A stretch of DNA of 64,000 nt from Chionis minor. Its lineage: Eukaryota; Chordata; Aves; Charadriiformes; Chionididae. The position numbers and the translations under genes are program-made. The stretch covers positions 868,001 through 932,000 of the forward strand of contig VZSF01000978.1 in the NCBI GenBank assembly GCA_013398295.1. Direction: 5' to 3'. This document shows positions 1 through 13,300 of this stretch, in pieces. Positions within the stretch are counted from its first letter, which is position 1. Each line of letters opens with the position of its first letter. Below the pieces are notes generated by a model. That model saw nothing but the letters and a program-made list of their open reading frames with translations, was not told the DNA's origin and searched no databases.

Positions 1-3000
1 ATTGAACGGTTTAGGCAAAGGAATTGGAATAATCCAGGGAGTTTGCAAGGGAGAAAAGAACTAAACTGCATTAGTGTGACCAAAAAGGTCTTGTGTTGGG
101 TGGTGTGTAACTGAAATGAGAAAATATCAGAGTGTGTTGGGCATCTGTAAGCCTCATCATACACTCATTCCTTGGGCAGCTTTGACACATGCACAGTTTT
201 GATGAAATGCCTAGGGGACAAGCTTCCAGAGACAATTCAGGCAGATTCAGCATAAGGGCGAGTCACAGTAAATATGGTGAGGCTGCTCCAGAAATGAATC
301 TGATATCATTTGTTCAAGTTATTTTTAGGAAAAAATTCAGGGTCATTGTGTGGGAGAAATTTCTGGTTTTGCTGCTACGCAAATCTTTTGCAAGTGTCTG
401 CCATGTGTTGCCATCTCTTATCTAGAAGAGATCAAAAATATTAACTTGGAAAGAAAATTGAGAGAAGCATTTTGGGATGGGACACACATGGTTACTGAGA
501 GCTTTTTTAAAAGAATTTGCTTATTTTTAATACAAGTATTTTTAAATTAAAAACACAAATCATTGCTAATTATTTTATAAAAGCTTAAATGCAAATGTGT
601 AAAAACACCATTCAAACACCTCAACCATAAAATGTTCTACTGGGAAACAAATTATAAATTAGTCTTGACCTGCTAACTTAAGTCTAAATGCCCATCTTGT
701 TCAGTTTGGGATCTCAATAATATTGCAGTAAAGGTAGAACAATCCTATAGCTGACAGTGGACTGGTAGAATATAGAGGTGAGTTGAAGAGGCTTGAGGTC
801 AACAGGGCAAATGTAAATTCTGCTTGAGCAGCTCAGAGGTAGCTGTCTGGGGCCAAAGCCTTTCATGCAGCTGTAAATTTGTCTGAATAGGTCAGATAAA
901 TACTAAGTTTAGAGGCAGTCTCATGAATCCCAATGTGTGACAGGTGATAGGAATGTCACAGTACAGCTATCAATTTAATTTTAATTACACCTGCATTTGT
1001 GGCAGTGAGGACTGGTTTGTGTCATGCTGGATCTTGTTGGCTGGGCCATATGTGGTCTTAGAGCTGGAGGCAGAAGTGTTTCCTCCCTCTGGAGTACTCT
1101 TGCAGAGCTTTGGGACTGAGGATGGGAGTACTTTACATGTTGGGACTGAGAAGCAATCACATGCTGTGAGGAGCCATGTGGCAAGAGATTACATACATCA
1201 TATGTAAAGGACATCAGCAGAGAGGACACACTAAAGGACTGGTCTTTCCCTGATATTTGTCTGCATTATGCTTAGTCTCAGGCAGTTGCTTCTGGAAGAA
1301 CATGAGCTTTCATTAGCATCTGTCACCATTGAGTCCTATTCCTAATTCTGGAGAAGACACTGGAGTGATGGGGAGCACTGGTGAATTCAGCAGACTTTAT
1401 CCAGCATCTGAGCCTGACAGTCTCCTGTGTGTTTTGTTTGCAGGTCCAGAGTTGAATCTTGCTGAGCTGCTCTCTCTTGCATGTGAGACCTGACAGCTAT
1501 TTTTTCCCCCTTTGGGTGTAGGCTACTGCTTGGTCTCTCTCCCTGCATTGCCTTTCTTTTGTATAGGCAGCAAGGAAGGATGAGGAGAGTTGCCTATGGG
1601 GCAGAGGAAGCAGAGCAGCCGATGGGGAAAACATAGCATTAAGAAAAGTAAAATCCTGCCACTTGTACTTCAGGGCAGATGTGTCAGGAGCTGTTGTCTT
1701 AGCAATTGTTCAGTAAACATAGTCCCAGACCCAATGCAAGTGGCACCTGCAAAACTCAGAAACCTGATGGCTTTGAGATTTGTTTTGAAAATAAAGTCCG
1801 TATTTATAGTAAGCTGCATGTGTCTCAGCAGTTCATGATAGGCAGTAGCTGTTGGCTGGGGTTTGGCCCTGTGTACTCCTCAGAGGATGTCTCCAGTTGT
1901 AGAGGGCTTTCCCTTTCAGGGGGATTTGGCAGTGCCTGTGCCTTTGGCTGGGAAGTACTGGCTGGACAGGCTCTGTTTCCATTTCACTCACAGTTTCTAA
2001 TGACTGCCAGTGATGTGACTGTTCAGTCACAGGCAGCTGTGTGCAAGCCTTTCCGGGCACATTAAGTTGCCAAACATTTTCCATGGCTGTATAAACTGTT
2101 CCACACCAGCAGCCATCAGTGTAAAAGAAAATAACATTGAGGTGCAAGCAAGTGAGGACAGACCTTGTAGTTTGCTAAAACATCACTTATACTGCAATGC
2201 CCCACAAGCTTCTAAACTCATGGTGCAAGACATTTGCTTTTCCTGGTCTTTCTGTTTGGTTGCAGCATTTCAGTAAGTGGAGTGTGGCATCCAGGTGTTC
2301 CAGTGTATCATCTCTGATGCTGGGCAGCATAGGAAATTTTAGGGGAGTTTTGAGAAACCAGAGATGTGGGATAATCTTGCACTTCCTATAGTCTCTTGAA
2401 CTTTCAGAAACCAATTTAAGTCTGAAAGCAACAGATTTTTGTCCTTTGCAATTGTCTTGCCTATCTTCCTTCCATGTCTCCTCCTTTAAAAAGCAGCTGT
2501 TATAATTCTGGATATTTTTGCCATGCATAATATCCCCATTTGAATCCAGTCTGTATCTTGGCATGTTGGCAAGGAGTTCCCCAGCCTGGTTTCACACTGC
2601 ATGAGTGATGGTCCTTTATCTTTTTCTGCCTTTCAGCTTCCTTTGTTCTCACCCAGGGAGCCTGGATGCTCCCAGCCCTTTTTCTTCAAGCTGTTCACCA
2701 TTCCATAAATTCTTTCTTTTTTTTTTTGCTAGTTTGTTTCACGGTCCAGGTATTTTCTATTTTTTATTGGATTCTAGCTTTTTTCTAAGGAATTGCTCAC
2801 TTTTATCACTATTCTGAGACTCTCTTAGTTAAGAGATGTCTTATTTGGATGACATGGCCATCGTACACAGTACTCCAGGGAAAGCTGTGCTGTTACTTGG
2901 TGTTCTAAAGTCTTTGTCTAACGGAAACTTAATAGTCTATAGGAGATAAACAAAGGAGTTTAGAATTGGATGTGACCCAGAAAGCTGGATCTAAACACCT

Positions 3001-4550
3001 TTAAGCTTCAGGGAAACTTGGATCCAGATCAGAGGGTTTTTGGCTCGTGTTTAGAGTGGAGTCAGCAATTACTTCCATAACTGCTGAACTCAAGCAAAAA
3101 ATTTAGCAGAGGGTTATGTATAGATCCTTTAATCTGCTTTGGAAAACTGCCCATTCTTGTGGTAGTCAAAGAATGAGGGATTGAAAAGGTGACCTAAAGC
3201 CACCTCTGCCTCCTTAGCTCTTGTAGGGAAGACAACTTGCTGCACTAAGAGAACCATCCATTTGCTTTTCTTGTCTGTGCTTACCCCTTGCACTATTTAC
3301 AGTTCTTGTGGTGTGCCAGTCCCCTTGATTTTTAAGTGGTGCTGGAGGGTTAGAGACCTCCTGTGAAGAAATATCCTCTTCCTGAACCTTTGTGTCACCA
3401 TGTGCACGTGAGATGGTCAAGAGAAGCTAATGTTCAGGTCTGGAGATGTTTAATTTTCTTCAGGAGTAAAATTATCTAGAAGGAGCATGAAGAACCTCCC
3501 AGTTGGAACTGCTAAACTTCCAGAAAAAGGATATTGTAAAGGAAAAGGTAAGGTTGGACTGGTGTGAAATATAGGATGTCAGAGATGAAAGCTCAAACAT
3601 TGCTGAAAAATATTTTTATTCCTTGCTAAATTTTTCAGTTAAAGCCCTACAAGTCAGGGATGGGGGAGGTGGTGAGCTGACTCTGCTGGGATCTAGCAAT
3701 AACAGAACACTTACTTTTCTGCTCTGACTCTGAAGTATTGACAGGAATTTGTTTTTGTCTCCCCTCACCCTTTTTCTTGTCCTGTTTGAAAAACATGCTC
3801 CCAGCTGAGGACTTGTGATTACTTGCAGGATGTCTATATTCTTACTGCTATCACTTTTCATATAAGTAAGGACAAAGCATTGACCTTATAGCTGAGACTA
3901 ATTTATGTTATAGTCTTCGTCCCTACAATTTCAGTCAGAAAACTGTAGTATGCATGGCAATGCATGGTAAACAGGCAAGAGCTGTTAATAGCTGAAACTG
4001 GAATATTCAATGTTGCTAAAAATGCATGTGATTGTAAGCACAGGAATATTTATGAAGGTAATACTATTTTTCTTGTTCTGAGAAAACATGGAACTCATTC
4101 CTAAGGATTAAAAGCTTGGATATTAGAATAATGTAAGGAAGACATTAAAAGATGGTGGAAGACAAAATGTGGTAAAGGCACTATGTAAGCAGTGTTTGCA
4201 GACAGGTGTCATACTGTAACACAGCTACACTGGCTAAGGGGTAGGTGCATTTCTGTCAGCAGGTTCAGTAGAATAGTGTGTGTGTGTGTGGAGGTCCACT
4301 TCTAGGTTATACAAGCTGTGGTGAGGAGAAGCAGTCTCATGTCACTACTGCATTCTCAATGGCTGCTGCTACCAAATCAGCTTATAAGACTGGTGGCAGT
4401 ATTTTTACTAAATCTTCATGAAAACTGAAATTATTTCTTCAGGTGAAGCTAATATACTAATTAATTGTTCGTAGGGTATTTGGGCAGATATGGATGGATC
4501 AAGAAATAAAAGACATTAAAAGGGGAAGAAATTGCTGCTTCCTTTTTTTA
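1..4550. other. No gene recognised (intergenic or intronic)
   Basis: No frame longer than about 125 codons, and none with recognisable protein similarity; the longest (1706-2065 plus, 1833-2147 and 2187-2564 minus) overlap one another on opposite strands as chance frames do. Composition is AT-rich, with a pyrimidine-rich stretch around 2600-2820 and a short TG run near 4276-4291. I see no repeat family I can name here before the CR1 copy starting at 4551. Confidence 0.6.
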
Positions 4551-5660
4551 ATCATAGAATGGTTAGAGTTGGAAGGGACCTTAAAGATCATCAAGTTCCA
4601 ACCCCCCTGCCATGGGCAGGGACACCTCTCACTAGAGCAGGTTGCTCAAAGCCCCATCCAGCCTGGCCTTAAACACTTCCAGGGATGGGGCCTCCACAAC
4701 TTCCCTGGGTAACCTGTTCCAGTGCCTCACCACCCTCACAGTAAAGAACTTCTTCCTAATATCTAATCTAAATCTCCCCTCTTCCAATTTAAAACCATTA
4801 CCCCTTGTCCTATCACTAGACTTCCTGACAAAGAGTCCCTCTCCAGCTCTCCTGTAGGCTCCCTTCAGATACTGAAAGGCTGCTATCAGGTCTCCCCGGA
4901 GCCTTCTCTTCTCCAGGCTGAACAGCCCCAGCTCTCTCAGCCTGTCCTCATAGGAGAGGTGCTCCATCCCTCTAATCATCTTAGTGGCCCTTCGCTGGAC
5001 CTGTTCCAACAGTTCCATGTCCTTTCTATGTTGAGGACTCCAGAGCTGGACACAGTACTCCAGGTGGGGTCTCACAAGCGCAGAGTAGAGGGGGAGAATC
5101 ACCTCCCGTGCCCTGCTGGCCACGCTTCTTTTGATGCAACCCAGGATACGGTTGGCTTTCTGGGCTGCCAGCGCGCACTGCCGGCTCATGTTGAGCTTCT
5201 CATCCATGAGCACTCCCAAGTCCTTCTCCTCAGGGCTGCTCTCCAGCCATTCTCTGCCCAGCCTGTATTTATGCCTGGGATTGCCACGTCCCAGGTGTAG
5301 GACTCTGCACTTGGCTTGGTTGAACTTCATGCCATTTGCATTAGCCCACCTCTCAAGCCTGTCCAGGTCCCTCTGGATGGCATCCCTTCCCTCCAGTGTG
5401 TCAACCGTGCCACCGAGCTTGGTGTCATTGGCAAACTTGCTGAGGGTGCACTCTGTCCCACTGTCCATGTCTCCAACAAAGATGTTAAATAGGACTGGTC
5501 CCAGTACTGACCCTTGCGGGACACCACTTGTCACTGGCTGCCATGTGGACATTGACCCATTAACCACAACCCTTTGAGTGCGGCCATCCAGCCAGTTCCT
5601 TATCCATGGAGTGGTCCATTCACCGAACCCGTGACTCTCCAATTTGGAGACTAGGCAAGG
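4551..5660 (-). mobile_element. CR1: CR1 LINE retrotransposon, 5'-truncated, relatively young
   Basis: The plus strand starts with the characteristic reversed CR1 3' end (atcatagaatggttagagtt, then ggaagggacc), so the element runs on the minus strand. After an 80-bp 3'UTR comes a long open ORF2 segment (described separately). The readable CR1 frame goes back to a [16 protein letters not shown] segment near 5655, which marks a 5' truncation inside the reverse transcriptase, as is usual for CR1. The 3' end lacks a poly-A tail, which fits CR1 priming on short 8-bp repeats rather than poly-A. It shares its 3'-terminal sequence with the copy at 6729-7309, suggesting the same or a close subfamily, while the copy at 22556 has a different 3' end. 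The open frame suggests this is the youngest long CR1 in the window. The exact 5' boundary is uncertain by about 10-20 bp. Confidence 0.95.
4632..5642 (-). pseudogene. CR1 ORF2 C-terminal reverse transcriptase fragment (336 codons open)
   Basis: Uninterrupted frame encoding the C-terminal half of the CR1 reverse transcriptase and the domain after it. Visible in order: [17 protein letters not shown] (residues about 13-29), the RT block [15 protein letters not shown] (39-53), the active-site region [11 protein letters not shown] (68-78), then the conserved CR1 tail with [45 protein letters not shown] and the terminal [23 protein letters not shown]. The frame ends at the natural ORF2 stop just before the 3'UTR. 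The endonuclease and first half of the RT are missing, and the catalytic FADD is FAND (Asp to Asn at residue 72), so it cannot encode an active enzyme. The apparent start is an arbitrary TTG inside ORF2, not a real initiation site. The D-to-N codon change fits CpG decay (GCCGAT to GCCAAT). Confidence 0.93.
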
Positions 5661-5681
5661 AGGTTTAATGCATTAAACCTC
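5660..5681. repeat. Perfect 22-bp palindrome at CR1 5' junction
   Basis: Every base from 5660 pairs with its partner to 5681: the left arm gaggtttaatg is followed directly by its reverse complement, with no spacer. It lies where recognisable CR1 sequence ends (near 5655-5660), so it overlaps the truncated 5' end of the insertion. It may be an integration scar made by fold-back synthesis, or a pre-existing target-site palindrome. Confidence 0.85.
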
Positions 5682-6728
5682 GGACTTAATCAAGGACAAA
5701 GAACAAAATTTATCACCCTCTTTAACGTTTCACATTCTTAGTGCAAAACTCTCCCCTCCAACTTACTGCTTGGTACAAATCCACTTTCCTTTCCACAGAA
5801 ACACCCTCTCTAGCCATTTTCTTGCATCATGATGTTACTTGGGCTTCTGTCCTTCATGCCTATCTTCTGAGCACTTTCTACAAGTTTGCATAAGCCACAT
5901 GAAAATGATTTGGGCTCAGATGATGGAATCCTCTTCCAGCTGCCCCTCCCAAGTAAGCAGTTGAACTGGGTTCACTTTTGTTTGTTGTTCTCGCTTCCAA
6001 GGGGTTGAGTACTCAATCTTTTTGTTGCAAGGGAAATATTTCTTCCACGGTTTTGTTCTCAGAAGTTGAGGTTGCCTGTGTAATTACAGAACTTGTAGTG
6101 TTGATTCAGCTGAAGAGACCTTTTAAGGCATGGCTAGAGATAACTTGGAGAAGTGGTAGTACCTGGCATGTCTGTGTAGTTCTTAGTAAGATGTGACCTG
6201 ACTCTGGTAGGCCCAGGCTGAAGCTGGACTCCAGAATAGGAAGCTGTAATGAAGGGCATGGTCAAAACCTGTCCACTGTTTCCTCAACTTCCCCTACTCC
6301 ATACCTAGCATTACCTTATTTCTTCAGGCTAAGAGATCTTTCTCTTCCTTTCTACTGAATCAGTGTGACCCAGAACCTTTTGGACTAGTTGTACTGTGTT
6401 TTTGTTGTACAAATTTGCAGTAGAACCATTTCCACTAGAGGATCTCAAAGTGGTTTCCAAGAATTGCTAAATCTAGTTTTCTTTCATGTTTTTCTCTTTT
6501 AATTCACTAATTTTCAGCAGGAAATGTAAGGTTTGCAAAAGTTAAGAAAATTGCACAAGGTTATGGAGTAAAATGCTCCAAAGTCAGGAACAGAAACTAG
6601 AAATTCTGCTTCAGTCTATTACAGCCTTTACAGTATGACCTTGAAATGTAATCCTAAGGGTAACTAGCAGTCAAGAGAAGTTTTGTGTGATTTCCATTTA
6701 ACGTAACTAGACACAAAATTACAACGTA
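5682..6728. other. No gene recognised between two CR1 copies
   Basis: Unique-looking sequence of about 1 kb separating two minus-strand CR1 insertions. The only frame of note (5978-6196 plus, 72 codons) has no recognisable motif. No splice-bounded open segment stood out. Confidence 0.55.
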
Positions 6729-7309
6729 ATCATAGAATGGTTAGAGTTGGAAGGGACCTTAAAGATCATCTAGTTCCAACCCACCTGCAGGGACACCTTC
6801 CACTAGACCAGGTTACTCAAGGCCCCATCCAACTTGGCCTTGAACACCTCCAGGGATGGGGCCTCTACAATGTTTCTGGGAGACCTGCTCCAGCGTCTCA
6901 CGACCCACAGTAAAGATTTTCTTCCTAATAGTTAATTTAAATCTACCTTCTTTCAGTTTGAAACTGTTACCTTTCATCCTATCACTATACTCTGTGACAA
7001 GGAGTCCCTCTCCACCTTTTCTGCGGGCCCCTTTTAAGTACTGGAAGGCTGCTATAAGGTCTTTCTGGAGCCTTCTCCAGGCTGAACAACCTCAAGTCTC
7101 TTGGCCTGTCCTCATAGCAGAGGTGCTCTAGCCCTCTGATCGTTTTTGTGACCCTCCTCTGGACTTGCTCCAACAGGTCCACATCCTTATGTTGGGGGCT
7201 CCAGAGCTGGATGTGGTACAGACTGGAGTAGTGGGGCACAATCATCTACCTTGACCTGCAGGCTATGTTCCTTTTGATGCAGCCTAGGACACAGATGGCT
7301 TTCTGGGCC
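6729..7309 (-). mobile_element. CR1: CR1 LINE retrotransposon, short decayed 3' copy
   Basis: Same reversed 3' end as the copy at 4551 (atcatagaatggttagagtt), followed by the 3'UTR and the last part of ORF2. On the minus strand one can read the equivalents of [30 protein letters not shown] and GLEHLCYEDRPRDLRLFSLEK (frame 6985-7245), but frameshifts break the frame before the terminal HWNRLP region, so it is more eroded than the copy at 4551. CR1 similarity stops abruptly after ctttctgggcc at about 7309, the 5' truncation point. It is non-coding and non-autonomous. Confidence 0.93.
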
Positions 7310-10300
7310 TTAAAGAATAGCACTTCATACATGTTAAATATAAACTTTTTCACATAGGTCACAGGCATAGATAAACTGTTGAGTTTTCAATACGAGAAAG
7401 CATGTTCACTGTCATCTTTGGAATGGATTACCATAGGAAATTGAGGAAAATGGTTTAGGAGGATTAAAAGAGGAGGTGGAATTAGTCATTTAATACATCT
7501 ACCATTGCCCTATGGAGCACAATTCACTAGACTACTGGTTTTAAATCATATTTGTTGCAGGTGAATTCCTTTTTTTACTTAGAGTTCCCAATCTGTCACT
7601 GGTTCTATGTCAATATATTGACAGATAACCTACATGTAGGTGCTTATCTACAGAAGTTTTTTTGATGAATATTTTTGGACTCTATTTTCCTGTTACTTAT
7701 TTCACTTCACTTGTTGGGTATTCAGTAGCTCTGTTGCCTGAGTGATTAACAGGGGATTGAAGTGAAAAGTAAACTGTGAATTGCAGGTAGGAATTTGCAG
7801 ATGAACCAAGATATGAGTTGAGAATTCATGAGGCAAGGGAATGAGCAAACTTTTTCATAGTTATTGGAATATTTTTATATCAGTACCTTATTTATAAGAT
7901 CTCATGCAATACAGAATTGTCTTCACTGTATCCTCAGCTTTATTGTGCTTAGCATTAACTATGGCAGCTATTTGTTTTAAAAAAAAAATCTCAGCTTTCC
8001 TGTTTGAAGCCTCATATTGCCTGCTGTTTAAGCTGAAGACTGTTTCCCATCTCTTCCCTTCTCTTTACTAGTGCTTCATCAAAAAGCATTGCACCAGTGG
8101 GTTCCTTGTGAATAAATTCAATGCTGCTTTCTAGATTTAGGCATCCATGTGGCCAATATAAGCATCTGCTAGCCATGGAAGTGTAAATTAGGAGGTTTGT
8201 CTTAATTACTCAGCATCAGCCTCCAACTGTATAACAGTAATTAGGAACAGCTATTTGCAGGTGACCTGTTGTTACTTTGCTGCCTTATGTCTTTGACCTA
8301 AAGCAGGTGGGTGACTTGTGCCTCCGGAGCAGACACATAGTTTTTGACAATAATTTAGATGGGGGAGTATTTCTTCGCATCTAGGCAAACATCCTGAGCC
8401 CTACTGCACCTCTGCTTTGCCATCCCCCTGCGTAAGATGAATGGCTGCACACATCTTGGACTCTGCAAATGCATTTGCAATATTATCACTATCTAATACT
8501 AACAACCTATATGGTTTGCCACCAGGCAGAAGACCCAGGAATGGGATGCTGATGTGACTTGGTGTCTTTTCACTGAACAGAGACAACCTTTTTGTAACTT
8601 ATTGATGTACAGAAGTGACAAAACACATTAGAAATAATTTACTTCTCTTCATCTCTGAATCATCCTAGAAATGAGTAGTGGTGTTTCAAGAGAAATATAT
8701 GTATATCAGTAAAAACGTATTAATACTTTCAAAGGAAGGAATTTAACAGTGCTGGGTGGCTTGCTGGCACCATATGGTCTTAATCTAAAATACCTCTTGG
8801 AAAAATTCTCCTTGGGAACAGGTCCAACAGCAGTGATGATCTACTGTCTCGTTGGGGTTATGAATGTGTCCCAAAGTGTGAAATGCAAAAATGAATGTTT
8901 CTGCTTCAGGTACCTCATTGTGGTAATAGCTAAGTGCATCTCGGACCTGAGATACTTCTGTTTATGATTCTGCATGTTATGTATTATGCTTTTATTTAAG
9001 GATGGGGGAGACATCTGAGACACCAACTATCATGACAAGAGTTGGTAACTATTTTTTTTGAACAGCATTGTCAAGGTAAGAACAATGAGTTTCTCTGTTC
9101 TGAAAATATTTTCTTCAGTTCATTGTAGGGCCATGTCAAATAAGTGCAGTTTTGGAGAAACTGCCTTTCCTGGTGTGATAGTTTTCAGTGGATAAACAGG
9201 TTTTTATTCGCCAGAGCTGAGCACTTCACACCAAACCTATATTCTCATAGGAATTCATATTTAAATCATCTTTTTATTCTTCACTTAGCATGTGAGAGAT
9301 TGACTTCCTTGACTATTGCATTTGTGTGAATGAATTTGTTCTGAGTTAAGTTCCTTAAACTGGCCATGAATGCTATCAAGCTGGGTCCATTAATGACAAA
9401 TTACACACTACTGGTGTCTCATGCATTTTGTCAGTTGCCACTGACACATCAGTCTTGCCAGGTATTATGAACACTATGTAATTTACTGCTTTAAGGTTTG
9501 ACTAAGTGTACTGGGATGAGGGTTGCATTAGCAGCTGGAGGACAAAAGTAGTTGTGTGTACACAGTAGTACAGCAGGTACTGGTGCTTCCAGCAACTAAT
9601 CTTTTATGCATGTTTTGCATATTGAGAGGTGCCATTGTTATGCAAAATACAGCCCCTGATTATTCCATTACAAGATTGTTCCCTTTCAAATGAACAAAGT
9701 AACTCATTTAAAAAGAAATTTGAAAGAGTTATGCTTATGTTACCTTGAGGAGGGAGAAAGGGGAAGGAACTTGGAACTTTGACTACTGACAAATACTGTA
9801 GGGGGTTTTGGTGGTAAGGGAAGCTGGTGATGTGCTAGTTAGGGCAAAAGTGCATTGTTTCTATACAGAACTGGTAGGGTACAGGCAAAACCAGATTGAT
9901 GTTGCTTTAGTGTATTTGTGTAGGAGATGGTGTACCAAAGGAGTGTAATACTTTCCCTTGGGCAATATCCAACAGTATATTTTTAACCTTTCTTCTGTGG
10001 ACACATACCAGTTCATCACAGATGGACCACTTGATGCTTGGCATTTGGTTCTGAGTAAACACCTTTGTCTAAATATTTGTTCCTTGGACTTGGACATAAC
10101 TTTGTATATGTTTAGTGCATGTACTATGTAGTTTTGTAACTTAAATGGGACCAAAGATCATTGAAATGAAATCTGTGGCTAGTTGTACTATCTCTTAGAG
10201 GAAACGCTTACGAAACTTATGGGTGTCTACTACTTCATACTCTCTGTATCAATTTTTCTTCCTTTGTCTAGTGGCAGTCTAAAACAAAAACTTGTTTCTA

Positions 10301-13300
10301 CTAAATATTATAAAATGGATCAGAAGGATTACAAAAACATTACCAGTTTTTGTTTTATTCTATAGGGGCTTTCCATAGGGCTTTTTCAGAGCTGATTTAC
10401 AGTTATTTGGAATAGCCTTCCTTAATTGGAGTGCTGGGGATTTTGTATCTTCAGCACCTGTGTACCTTTGCCTTACCAATATGATGGTAAATGAAGGGTC
10501 AGGTAAAGATGCAGGTTGGTCTTCACTTTTACAGTTGATTTGTTTTATAATGTTCTTTTCTTTAAACATTAAGTTCTTTATTCTTCTAAGATAACGGCAT
10601 GATTTCACACTTCTGTATCAGGAAACTTAGTTAGACCTTGAGGACTTTAAACAGCTCTGATCAAAAACATATCAATTTACTCAATTTGTTTATAAACCTA
10701 CTTCTTATTAAGAACTTGTGTAGAACTTTTTAAAAAGATAGATTTAGATTTCTCGACTTCCCTGCCCTCACATACCTAAAACTTAGATACTTTTTAGTTT
10801 TGGAGTTCTTTCAGTTATTGAGTGAAAACTCAACATAGTAAGAATACTCCTTAATGCATTTTACTGGGAGTAAAAAAAAAAAAAGCTGAGGCAGTTAGAA
10901 AATATTCTTTCCCCTAAATGAGCAGTAAGCTGATTTCCTGAGGTATGAAACCTTATGTCCTTCCAGAATTCACATTAACAAATACATATTTAAAATATTT
11001 GTGAATGTTATTAACTTAGACATCCTAATATTAACTCTTTATAGATATGTGGAACTCTGTCTGGATGGAACTCTATGGGGAGTTCTTTGTACATGAGACT
11101 CTACTCCTTCCCAGAAACTTGCCAAGTGCAAGGTCTTAATATCTTGAGGTGGAGAATTTCACCTTCCAAATACATTGTGGCACAAAGCATTGCTTTAGGT
11201 CTGAGTATTCCATTTTCTGGTATAATTCAGTGTCCTTTTCCTCCTGAACTGGGTGTCATGCAGTTTTCCTGCTGTGTTGACTTTACACAAGTTATCCTGG
11301 TATTTTACATGTCTCTTCAGATTCATGCAGGCTTTTTCAATACAATTCTGTTTTTGAACTTCAGTTCCCTGTCTCTGCATCTGTCTTCCCTCATACCCCT
11401 TCCCATGGTGGGAAAAAAAAAGCTGTTAAGGTCTGTTATGTTTCCTAGTGATCTAGATAAAGCCTTACTATAACCTTACTTTTTTCACCTCCCCTGCAGC
11501 AGCTTATCCAAGTCTCTCACTTTCTCAGCCAGAACAAAATCATCCCCCTCACTGGATTCTCTTCCACCTGCTCCTATGCCTCTCAAACTGATGTCCCATT
11601 GAATTTAACACATGTTCTTCTGGGTAAAGTGCGTCGATCTACTTGGTCCTGCGTGCACAAAAGCACCCTTGTCTCTAGACAACAGAGTTATCTGCTAGGA
11701 GCAATCAAAGACCACAGCATGTGTTTTTCAACACCTCCAGCCTGGCTTTACAGCTTTACTCATTGAGTATCTTTATACCACACATAGCATGCCCATCAGA
11801 CCTTTCACAGAGCAGTTCCCTTCAGTGGTGTGGTGCTTCACCAAAGAGTTGCTTTGCCATGGGATAAACTTGAGACATGTCTATCGCAGGCAGGAAAAAA
11901 AGTTCCTTAGGTTACACTAGCCAATACATGCCTTGGCAAGAACATCTTTTTCTGCAGGCTTAGGCACTGAAATCGGAACTAGTGAGAGTGGAAAGAACAA
12001 AGAGTTTACTGGCTGAAGGCATATAGTCCTTTTTTAGTAGGAATGATGAACTCAGTTTGAGGAGAGCTCCAAATCTCTCCTAGGGTGTTCATTTTAGGAA
12101 ATGATGGCTTGTGTTAAGTTTAATACTACAGAGCATGGTATGTATTCACTACAAAATAAGCATGAGTATATTACCTGCTAGGCAACAGCACAGGGCTTAT
12201 CCTTTGCAAACCAACAGCTTTTTATCTTGATGATCCCTTTAAAATATTTCTACTCTCAGGCAGCTCTCAGTTCCCAAAAGCACTTTGCAGACAATGTTTA
12301 GTAAGGAGATTAAGTGAAGCTGTTGGAAGCCATGTAAGGAGCGGGAAGGTCTGGAAGCATTGCAGGGTTTCGTACCACTAAAGACTGTGCCTGGCAGCTG
12401 AATGTCCACCAGCTAATGCTAAACACTGTGTGGGTAGAGAGAGGAATGGTGAAGACTGTCAGCCACTCTGTGCCACTTCTGTGTCAGTGTGTGAGAAGAG
12501 ATGTGACAGCACAGAGTCACAGGTAGGAGGGCAAGGAGAGATGACGGCTGCAATTAGCAAGCCCTTTCAGAGTCACCAGTACCCAGAAAGAGGTGGCACA
12601 GAGCAAACCTCCCTCCTTCCCTCAGTCCTGTGGGAAGGTATTTATGCTTAGGAAAGCTAGGTGATGGGGGAAGCTAAAGGGTTTGACATTACTGGCAAAT
12701 GCACAAGATGAGTAGCTCTTTAAGAGAAAGGAAGGGAGACTGAGGAGTGCTGGAAGAGAGACCTATGACCTCCTGTCAAAATGGCTATAGTTAAACCCTA
12801 ATTCTGCTGAGAAAGAATTAATAAAAAATGGGGCTAAAGTCCTTGGGAAAGTAGATTTTACAAGAGAAATAGTGGGCTTGTATAGGGGGTTTAATGGGCT
12901 TTGGGGATGGCAAATAAAACCGTAAAAGTTCAAAAGAAATTATTTTTTTTTAAACCACCAGGGTGGGAAGGAGACACTGGCCAGGAAGAAGTTCAGTGGA
13001 AAGGAAGGATATGGGCTCTGCTGTAGATCGTGAGCCAAACACAACTGGGCTTTGTCATGCTGTTGTGGTAAAGCAAGTATAAGGGACAGACGGTATGTTG
13101 CCTGAAAGACATGAGAAATAAAGTGGTCAGTGGTAGTAGTGTTTCACCAGAAATTTTGGTATATTTTCAAGATGCATAAGCAGGGAGTATACCATGTGAT
13201 AAATATCCATGGCAAAAGCTAAAAGTTCGTGTCTCCATCTTCGTTTCTTTATGCAGTTAATTTCAGTTGGGCTGGAGGAAACTGCAGTTTCTATTTTCAG

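Noticed and set aside
1706..2147. Open frames of 119 codons (plus) and 104 codons (minus)
   Set aside because: They overlap in antisense, have no recognisable motif and are within the chance range for a 64-kb eukaryotic window.
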